NCBI GenBank assembly: GCA_029933565.1
Contig: JAOZNY010000149.1
Location: forward strand, 2,109-7,401
DNA length: 5,293 nt
Source: Bacteroidales bacterium
Lineage (GTDB): Bacteria; Bacteroidota; Bacteroidia; Bacteroidales; F082
Direction of reading: 5' to 3'
In this document: positions 1 to 5,293 of the stretch, in pieces
Position numbering within the stretch: position 1 is the stretch's first letter
Layout: each line of letters starts with the position of its first letter
Translations under genes and position numbers: made by a program
Notes under the pieces: generated by a model
Databases searched by the model: none
Told to the model about the DNA's origin: nothing
The model's input: only the letters and a program-made list of their open reading frames with translations

Positions 1-1938
1 AACGAAGGTTTGCTACTTACAAACCACCACTGTGGATTTGGGCAAATTCAAAAACATTCTTCGGTTGAACACGACTACCTTACTGATGGATTTTGGGCAA
101 TGAGCAAAGCGGAGGAACTTCCCAACCCCGGTTTAACAGCCACTTTGATGATTGAAATGAGAGAAGTAACATCGGAAGTATTTAACGGTGTTAATGATGA
201 AATGACTGAAAGTGCACGCTCAGCAATGATTAAGGATAATATTAAATCGCTGGTTGAAGGATTTGAGAAAGACTCAGAATACAAGGCAAAGATTGTTCCT
301 TTTTTCAAGGGAAATCAATATTATATGGTTATCAGCCAAGTATTTAAAGATATCCGCCTTGTTGGTGCTCCTCCATCAAATATTGGTAAATTTGGTGGCG
401 ATACCGATAACTGGATGTGGCCAAGGCATACCGGCGATTTCTCTCTTTTCAGGATTTATGTTGACAAAGATGGCAAACCGGCTGAATATTCGGAAGACAA
501 TGTTCCCTACACTCCAAAATATCATTTCCCAATTTCCATAAAAGGTGTCGACGAAGGTGATTTTACTTTTGTTTTCGGGTATCCTGCCCGCACAAATGAG
601 TACCTGCCTTCTTTTGCACTTGAACTTATTACAGAAGTTGGTAACCCACAAAAAATAAAATTAAGACAAACCCGTCTTGATATTTTCTCCAAATATCAAA
701 ACAAAGACCCTAAGGTTCGTATTCAGTATGCAAGTAAATATGCAAGAGTTTCTAACTACTGGAAAAAAATGATAGGCGAGAGCAAAGGGGTTAAACGCAT
801 GAAGGCAATTGAAACGAAACAGGCTTATGAGATTGAATTTGAAGATTGGGTAAACTCTTCGGATTATACCAAAGATGAGTATTCAGGCCTCATCGAGTCG
901 TTTGAAAAAACTTATACCGAACTACGGCCTTACAGTTTGGCAAGAGATTATTTTAGTGAATCGGCTATGGCAATGGAGATTATTAGGTTTTCTTCGAGAT
1001 TTAGAAAACTTATTGAAATTAGCCAAAATAAAGATATTGCAGAAGTGGATGTAAACAAGGAAATTGAAAAACTCAAAAAATACAGCGCATCATTTTTTAA
1101 GGACTATTACAAACCAATCGACAAAGAGGTAATGGCAGAAATGCTAAAGTATTACGACCAAAATATTGAAAGTGATTTCAAACCTGAGTTTTTCTCTGAA
1201 ATTCACTCAAAGTACAATGGTGACTATGCAAAATACACTAATTATATTTTTGAGAAATCAATATTCGACAACGAAGATCTGGTTAATTCCCTGCTTAATG
1301 ATTATGGCAAAAAATCATATAAAAAAATCTTGAAAGATCCTGCTTATAAGATTTCCGATGAGTTTGTTGGGATTTATATTTCAAAAATTAAGGGTCAGTT
1401 TACTTACGTAAATGCCAAACTCGACAGCCTACAAAGAAGATTTATGAAAGCGCAAATGGAAATGGAACCTGCAAAGCGTTTTTATCCCGACGCCAACTTC
1501 ACCCTTAGGGTAAGTTACGGAAATGTTAATGGGTTTTCGCCCAAAGATGCTGTTTACTACAAACACTTTACAACCCTTGAGGGGATAATGGAAAAAGAAA
1601 ATCCCGACATTTACGATTACGTTGTTGAAGAGAAACTTAAGGACCTCTACCTAAACAAAGATTATGGTAAGTACGCTGCAAGCGATGGCAGCATGCGTGT
1701 GGCATTTGCAGCAAGCAACCACACTACAGGTGGAAACTCAGGCAGTCCTGTTATGGATGCAGATGGTAATTTGGTTGGTGTTAATTTCGACCGTTGCTGG
1801 GAAGGTACCATGAGCGATTTGGTTTACGATCCAACTGTTTGCAGAAATATCTCACTCGACATTAGGTATTTCCTTTTTATTGTTGACAAATTTGCAGGGG
1901 CAGGATATTTGGTTGAGGAGATGGATTTGGTGGAATAA
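1..1938 (+). CDS. S46-family dipeptidyl-peptidase, DPP11-like (Asp/Glu-specific), 5'-truncated by the window edge
   Basis: Serine exopeptidase that removes dipeptides from the N-terminus of peptides, normally in the periplasm or at the cell surface. The reading frame is open from base 1 and gives 645 residues, ending at TAA 1936-1938. The catalytic triad is visible in chymotrypsin-like order: His10 in TNHHC (28-30), Asp146 in RHTGDFS (436-438) and Ser580 in GGNSGSPV (1738-1740). The S46 hallmark DTDNWMWPRH precedes the Asp. Arg598, 18 residues after the Ser in NFDRCWEGTMSD, matches the Arg673 that, as I recall, gives Porphyromonas gingivalis DPP11 its Asp/Glu preference; DPP7 has Gly there. 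His-to-Ser (570) and Ser-to-end (65) spacings equal my recollection of that 720-residue enzyme, so about 75 residues including the signal peptide are missing upstream. TTG at base 10 is an internal Leu codon, not the start. Residues about 150-560 would form the mostly helical cap. Family assignment is very sure; DPP11 specificity is inferred. Confidence 0.95.
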   Translation, partial: NEGLLLTNHHCGFGQIQKHSSVEHDYLTDGFWAMSKAEELPNPGLTATLMIEMREVTSEVFNGVNDEMTESARSAMIKDNIKSLVEGFEKDSEYKAKIVPFFKGNQYYMVISQVFKDIRLVGAPPSNIGKFGGDTDNWMWPRHTGDFSLFRIYVDKDGKPAEYSEDNVPYTPKYHFPISIKGVDEGDFTFVFGYPARTNEYLPSFALELITEVGNPQKIKLRQTRLDIFSKYQNKDPKVRIQYASKYARVSNYWKKMIGESKGVKRMKAIETKQAYEIEFEDWVNSSDYTKDEYSGLIESFEKTYTELRPYSLARDYFSESAMAMEIIRFSSRFRKLIEISQNKDIAEVDVNKEIEKLKKYSASFFKDYYKPIDKEVMAEMLKYYDQNIESDFKPEFFSEIHSKYNGDYAKYTNYIFEKSIFDNEDLVNSLLNDYGKKSYKKILKDPAYKISDEFVGIYISKIKGQFTYVNAKLDSLQRRFMKAQMEMEPAKRFYPDANFTLRVSYGNVNGFSPKDAVYYKHFTTLEGIMEKENPDIYDYVVEEKLKDLYLNKDYGKYAASDGSMRVAFAASNHTTGGNSGSPVMDADGNLVGVNFDRCWEGTMSDLVYDPTVCRNISLDIRYFLFIVDKFAGAGYLVEEMDLVE

Positions 1939-2012
1939 CAATCAAGAGTATCTATTAATAGTTAACTCAGAAGGTATAAAAAATTAATTCTTTTGTCATT
2001 AGTAAAGCAGAG

Positions 2013-2043
2013 AAACCAGCCTGCAAGGTAGATTGGTTTTTTT
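2013..2043 (+). terminator. Intrinsic terminator of the S46 peptidase gene
   Basis: Hairpin 75 bases past the peptidase stop codon. AAACCA (2013-2018) pairs with TGGTTT (2034-2039), continued by a G-T pair, one C-A mismatch and two more pairs around a 7-base loop (2023-2029). The inner part can also fold as CCT/AGG. A run of seven T (2037-2043) overlaps and follows the right arm, as expected for factor-independent termination of plus-strand transcription. On the minus strand no T-run follows, so it should act in one direction only. Confidence 0.72.
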
Positions 2044-2070
2044 GACTCTATTATTTTGAATATGAAACTC

Positions 2071-2096
2071 GTTTAAGATTGCATCTTAAACCTTTT
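2071..2096 (+). terminator. Perfect 9-bp hairpin, possible second terminator of the peptidase transcript
   Basis: GTTTAAGAT (2071-2079) and ATCTTAAAC (2083-2091) are exact reverse complements around a 3-base loop TGC. On the plus strand the hairpin is followed by C and then four T (2093-2096), a weak U-tract. It could back up the terminator at 2013-2043. On the minus strand it is followed by mixed sequence, so it is a poor terminator there but could protect the 3' end of any transketolase transcript that reads through. The structure is certain from sequence; the role is inferred. Confidence 0.45.
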
Positions 2097-2120
2097 AATA
2101 AAAGAAAGTCTGTAACTTTC
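2097..2120 (-). terminator. Likely terminator of the transketolase gene
   Basis: Read on the minus strand, GAAAGT (2120-2115), loop TACAG and ACTTTC (2109-2104) form a perfect 6-bp stem. TTTTATT (2103-2097) follows directly. It begins 28 bases after the transketolase stop codon. The stem is short with only two G-C pairs, so termination may be modest, but position and T-tract fit. The AT spacer at 2092-2104 is itself self-complementary about its centre and can serve as U-tract for both this hairpin and the one at 2071-2091. Confidence 0.5.
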
Positions 2121-2148
2121 GCTTAAAGATAAAGATTTCCTGTTGTAA

Positions 2149-4101
2149 TTATTTACTCAACAAACCCTCTGCCCTTTCAACAATATTTTCAGCGGTAAAT
2201 CCAAATTTTTCAAAAAGTAATTCTGCAGGAGCAGAAGCGCCAAAACTATCCATTCCAATTACTTCGCCATCGAGCCCAACATATTTGTACCACGATTGCG
2301 AAGATGCTGCCTCAACAGCCAAACGCTTTCTTTTGTCTGCAGGAAAAACAGAATTTCTGTATTCTTCACTTTGTTTTTCAAAAAGTTCCATCGATGGCAT
2401 GGAGACAACTCTTACTTTAGTCCCCTTTTCATTTAGTAATTTTTTTGCATCCAAAGCAATATTCACTTCTGAGCCCGATGCCATAATTATCAATTCAAAC
2501 TGATCATCTTCGCAAACAATGTAAGCACCTTTTACAGCATCTTCATTAATAAACGAACCTTCTAAAGTTTTCAAATTCTGACGTGTTAACACAAGTGCCG
2601 TTGGGCCATTATTTTCCAGCGCAAATTTCCAGCCCGCTACCGTTTCCTTAGCATCGGCAGGACGGAAAACTGTTAAATTTGGAATAACCCTCAAGGATGC
2701 CAAATGCTCAACAGGCTGGTGCGTTGGACCATCTTCACCAACTCCAATTGAGTCGTGGGTAAAAACATAAATTACTTTCAAGCCCATTAGTGCAGCCATC
2801 CTTATCGCGGACCTCATATAATCAGAAAAAACAAAAAATGTTCCTCCGTAAGGGATAAAACCACCATGTATTGCCAGTCCGTTCATTATGGCTCCCATGG
2901 CAAATTCCCTAACACCATAATGAATATAGTTACAGTTCATGTTTGCTGCAGAACAACCAACTGAACCTTTTACTTTGGTTTTGTTGCTTGGTCCCAAATC
3001 GGCTGAACCTCCAATCAGTGAAGGAAAAGTAGGAACAATTTTCTCAAGTACTTTGCTCGATGAAGCACGACTTGCCAAACTACTGCCAGCCTCAAATTTA
3101 GGGAGTTCAAAATCGCAGATCTCACCATTTATCCTTTGCTGTAACTCTTTTCCGCTATCAGGATTGGAAGCCAAAAATCCATCAAACTTTTTATTCCATT
3201 CTATCTCCAGGTCCTCACCTTTGATAACTGCTACGCCAGTAATTTCATAAACTTCATCAGAAACGTAAAACTCATCTTTTGAAATACCCAGATTTTCTTT
3301 TGTAAGCAATATCTCTTCTGCACCAAGTGGAGCACCATGACTATCGGCAGTACCTGCCTTATTTGGGCTACCAAAACCAATTACGGTTTTACAAATAATT
3401 AATGAAGGTGTTGGGGTTGATTGTGCTTTAATTATTGCAGAGTTAATTTCATCGTAACTATGACCATCAATTTCCTGAACATCCCAACCGTAGGATTCAA
3501 ATCTTTTTAAAGTATCCTCCGAATAAGACAAACTGGTATCACCATCGATAGTAATATTGTTTGAATCATAAAATGCAATCAGTTTACTTAGTTTGTTGTG
3601 TCCGGCAAATGAACTGGCCTCATGGCTAATGCCTTCCTGCATGTCGCCATCACCTGCCATTACGTAGGTAAAGTGGTCAACTACATTATTATATTTTGCT
3701 CCAAGCATAGTCTCAGCCATTGCCAATCCAACAGCATTTGCAATCCCCTGACCCAGAGGACCGGTAGTTGTTTCTACTCCCGGAGTTTCTTTATATTCAG
3801 GATGTCCTGCCGTTTTGCTTCCCCACTGGCGAAACTGTTTAATATCGTCTAAACTTAATTCATAGCCATAAAGATGCAGAAGACTGTAAAGCAACATGCT
3901 ACCATGCCCGCCTGAAAGAACAAATCTATCGCGATTGAACCAGTTAGGGTTTTTAGGATTAAACCTCAGATGCTCGTTAAAAAGTACTGTTGCTACATCG
4001 GCCATGCCCAATGGAAGTCCCGGATGACCTGAATTTGCTTTTTGAATGGCATCGATTGATAAGCCCCTAACTGTATTTGCAATTTTTTTTAGATGATTCA
4101 T
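2149..4101 (-). CDS. tkt: Transketolase
   Basis: Cytoplasmic thiamine-diphosphate enzyme of the non-oxidative pentose phosphate pathway; it moves two-carbon ketol units between sugar phosphates, for example xylulose-5-P to ribose-5-P or erythrose-4-P. The 650 residues are close to the usual ~660. From the ATG at 4101, visible motifs are SGHPG (His26), GGHGSM (His66), GHPEY (His100), the ThDP/metal motif GDGDMQEG (from Gly150) with Asn181, HGAPLG (His255), catalytic Glu399 in YGVREF, and THDSIGVGEDGPTHQP with His461. The C-terminal domain (about 530-650) carries SMPSMELF and FGASAPAELL. His26, His66 and His100 fall on the same numbers as in E. coli TktA, which supports this ATG over a TTG six codons upstream (4119) that overlaps a promoter-like box. 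No Shine-Dalgarno is seen before the start, usual for Bacteroidota. The ATPase gene ends 48 bases upstream on the same strand; downstream it converges on the peptidase gene. Confidence 0.97.
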   Translation of the reverse strand: MNHLKKIANTVRGLSIDAIQKANSGHPGLPLGMADVATVLFNEHLRFNPKNPNWFNRDRFVLSGGHGSMLLYSLLHLYGYELSLDDIKQFRQWGSKTAGHPEYKETPGVETTTGPLGQGIANAVGLAMAETMLGAKYNNVVDHFTYVMAGDGDMQEGISHEASSFAGHNKLSKLIAFYDSNNITIDGDTSLSYSEDTLKRFESYGWDVQEIDGHSYDEINSAIIKAQSTPTPSLIICKTVIGFGSPNKAGTADSHGAPLGAEEILLTKENLGISKDEFYVSDEVYEITGVAVIKGEDLEIEWNKKFDGFLASNPDSGKELQQRINGEICDFELPKFEAGSSLASRASSSKVLEKIVPTFPSLIGGSADLGPSNKTKVKGSVGCSAANMNCNYIHYGVREFAMGAIMNGLAIHGGFIPYGGTFFVFSDYMRSAIRMAALMGLKVIYVFTHDSIGVGEDGPTHQPVEHLASLRVIPNLTVFRPADAKETVAGWKFALENNGPTALVLTRQNLKTLEGSFINEDAVKGAYIVCEDDQFELIIMASGSEVNIALDAKKLLNEKGTKVRVVSMPSMELFEKQSEEYRNSVFPADKRKRLAVEAASSQSWYKYVGLDGEVIGMDSFGASAPAELLFEKFGFTAENIVERAEGLLSK

Positions 4102-4116
4102 TATTTCGATTTTTTG

Positions 4117-4124
4117 CAAAAATA
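4117..4124 (-). promoter_or_regulatory. Candidate Bacteroidota -7 promoter box for tkt
   Basis: Minus-strand TATTTTTG matches the TAnnTTTG -7 consensus known for the Bacteroidota primary sigma factor. It lies 15 bases upstream of the transketolase ATG, so a transcript would begin around 4110-4112 with a leader of about ten bases. A TTTG occurs upstream, but only 15 bases separate it from the -7 box, shorter than the usual ~19, so the -33 element is weak. In DNA this AT-rich such a match can arise by chance. Confidence 0.35.
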
Positions 4125-4149
4125 TTCAATTTTTTTACGCAAATTTCAC

Positions 4150-5292
4150 TCATCTAAAACCTTTCTTCAGATAATCCTGTTCAAACCAAATTTTAAATAA
4201 TGGATCAATAAATTCAATTCTTCCACCCCAAAAATCCAGTATCTCTTTGTTTTCGAGCGCACTTTTCAATCGCTTTATATTTCCCTGCGAGCCAAGGTTG
4301 TACATACTTAAAGTTTCTTTTGAGGAAAATTGTTTTACATCATTTGTTATGGCCTTAAGAAAATTAATCTGCTTATTGGTTAGGTTGTCAAGTTCGCGCT
4401 GAAACATTATTGAATATTGAAGTTTTATTTCTTCGAGTGCTGCTTCAATAATTTTTGGGCTGCATTTCTTCCTTGTCATTTTCCATACTTTTGATGCAAA
4501 CAACTGAACAAAATATGGATGATTTTCCATGCGATCAGCAATGCTGACTGCAAGTTTGGCGCTTATTTCTTTTCGTGTCCTAGCAAATTGTTCAACAATA
4601 AATTTCTCCCAATGTCTTCCTCCAATCTTTTCAAGAAAAACAGTTTCACCAAATTTATAAAATGGCATTGATTTGTTTTCAAACAAATTGGCAAGCATGT
4701 GGCGTTTGCTGCCATACAAGCAATAAGTGCTTATTTGATGACGCTGCCAGGCAGCCCGCATCTTTTTTTGCATTAGTAGAGGCTCATCAAAATGGCTGAT
4801 GTTCTGAAACTCGTCAATACAAACTACAATTTGAATATTCTTTTCCTGTGAAATCTTTTCCGGCAAGTTCAGTATCTCTTCACCACCTTTTCTTAACTCC
4901 TTCCAATCAAAAGAAACTGAGAAATCGTTTAGCGGGTCAATACCAATTTGAAATCTCGGGATTAATTTATTAATAAACTTTTTTCCGTTTTCTGCCCATT
5001 CTTCCCATTTCGATGAAGTGGCTTTTATTATTTCCGTTGCAAATGCCTGATAAAATTCCTCTTCGCCACGAATGGAAAACAAATCGATAAAACAGAATTT
5101 GATCCGCTTATTCTTTTTTTGCATATTCTCGGCCACCGTACTCACCAACGATGATTTTCCCCATCGCCTTGGCGAAATAAGCACAGTGCTAATATGGCTG
5201 TTAATGTTTTGCTCAAGATTTTTTAACTCTCTCTCCCTGTTGATAAACTGACCACCAACTACAAGTTTCCCAAATTTAAATGGCATTTCCAT
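4150..5292 (-). CDS. ATPase_2 (archaeal-type, COG1672-like) P-loop ATPase with C-terminal winged helix, function unknown
   Basis: A 380-residue AAA-related ATPase. The N-terminus has the family pattern FINRERELKNL (16-26), then an altered Walker A, SPRRWGKSSL (40-49), with Lys46 and Ser47 but Ser in place of the first Gly. Walker B is IVVCIDEFQ (155-163; Asp160, Glu161). YCLYGSKRHML (190-200) sits where a sensor strand is expected, and HPYFVQLFA (258-266) matches the lid region of this group. Residues about 300-375 resemble a winged helix ending in IDPLFKIWF, typical of these proteins. No signal peptide or membrane segment is seen, so it is likely cytosolic. Such ATPases are often multicopy in archaea and Bacteroidota and are mostly uncharacterised; relatives resemble STAND-type switches. 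The ATG at 5292 is one base from the window edge and a second ATG at 5286 is equally possible, so the start is uncertain. It lies 48 bases upstream of tkt on the same strand, but no functional link is evident. Confidence 0.88.
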   Translation of the reverse strand: MEMPFKFGKLVVGGQFINRERELKNLEQNINSHISTVLISPRRWGKSSLVSTVAENMQKKNKRIKFCFIDLFSIRGEEEFYQAFATEIIKATSSKWEEWAENGKKFINKLIPRFQIGIDPLNDFSVSFDWKELRKGGEEILNLPEKISQEKNIQIVVCIDEFQNISHFDEPLLMQKKMRAAWQRHQISTYCLYGSKRHMLANLFENKSMPFYKFGETVFLEKIGGRHWEKFIVEQFARTRKEISAKLAVSIADRMENHPYFVQLFASKVWKMTRKKCSPKIIEAALEEIKLQYSIMFQRELDNLTNKQINFLKAITNDVKQFSSKETLSMYNLGSQGNIKRLKSALENKEILDFWGGRIEFIDPLFKIWFEQDYLKKGFR

Positions 5293-5293
5293 T

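Larger units (their letters stand above)
1939..2148. other. Convergent intergenic region (peptidase/transketolase)
   Basis: A 210-base AT-rich gap between the 3' ends of the plus-strand peptidase gene and the minus-strand transketolase gene. It contains the three hairpins annotated separately (2013-2043, 2071-2091, 2104-2120). The first part (1939-2012) shows only a short palindrome, CTATTAATAG at 1952-1961, and no coding potential. No tRNA-like, riboswitch-like or repeat-array structure is visible. Confidence 0.8.

Noticed and set aside
10..12. TTG as a start codon for the peptidase
   Set aside because: The frame is open to base 1 and encodes Asn-Glu-Gly just before the conserved LLLTNHHC motif, so this codon is an internal Leu and the true start is outside the window.
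75..651. Open frames within the peptidase gene (minus 75-308, plus 254-541, minus 376-651)
   Set aside because: They overlap a strongly supported S46 gene in other frames, their translations show no recognisable motif, and no start signals stand out; they are shadows.
1952..1966. Short palindromes CTATTAATAG and GTTAAC after the peptidase stop
   Set aside because: Too short and AT-rich to distinguish from chance; no second copy or supporting element was seen.
2122..2137. Short AAAGAT direct repeat near the transketolase stop
   Set aside because: Two adjacent six-base copies in AT-rich DNA; no array or regular spacing, so not a CRISPR or iteron.
2285..3852. Plus-strand open frames within the transketolase gene (2285-2503, 2939-3250, 3622-3852)
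   Set aside because: They are antisense to highly conserved transketolase sequence, their translations are low-complexity or serine-rich, and they resemble no known family.
4117..4119. TTG start for transketolase, giving six extra residues
   Set aside because: The ATG at 4101 fits the E. coli numbering of the active-site histidines, and the TTG overlaps a promoter-like -7 box.
1..5293. Defence island, mobile element, CRISPR or biosynthetic cluster
   Set aside because: No transposase, integrase, toxin-antitoxin, nuclease or Cas-like protein, no terminal inverted repeats or repeat array are seen. The lone ATPase is not enough to claim a system.

Overview
This 5.3 kb window looks like ordinary chromosomal DNA from a member of the Bacteroidota, probably a Bacteroidales-type organism. 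Three things point there: an S46-family dipeptidyl-peptidase of the DPP11 kind, a Bacteroidota-type TAnnTTTG -7 promoter box, and no Shine-Dalgarno sequence before the one start codon that can be examined. The DNA is AT-rich (roughly 40 % GC by eye). The species cannot be named from the sequence alone.

Layout: (1) 1-1938, plus strand, the catalytic part and complete C-terminus of a secreted or periplasmic S46 dipeptidyl-peptidase. Its signal peptide and about the first 75 residues lie before the window. (2) 1939-2148, a 210-base convergent intergenic region with three hairpins. One is a good intrinsic terminator for the peptidase gene, one is a terminator-like hairpin for the opposing gene, and between them is a perfect 9-bp hairpin of less certain role. 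(3) 2149-4101, minus strand, a complete single-chain transketolase with all the key thiamine-diphosphate and substrate residues. (4) 4102-4149, a 48-base gap holding a plausible -7 promoter box for the transketolase. (5) 4150-5292, minus strand, an ATPase of the archaeal-type ATPase_2 (COG1672-like) group with a C-terminal winged-helix region and no assignable function.

The genes do not form an obvious pathway. The peptidase belongs to extracytoplasmic protein and peptide use, releasing dipeptides with a predicted preference for Asp/Glu. The transketolase belongs to the non-oxidative pentose phosphate pathway. The ATPase is an orphan next to it; it could be co-transcribed with tkt, but a promoter-like box in the gap suggests tkt can be transcribed alone. 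I see no CRISPR array, tRNA, rRNA, insertion sequence or phage gene. I also find no convincing new multi-gene system. The items most worth a second look are the orphan ATPase with its altered P-loop, the stacked convergent terminators, and the specificity signature of the peptidase.
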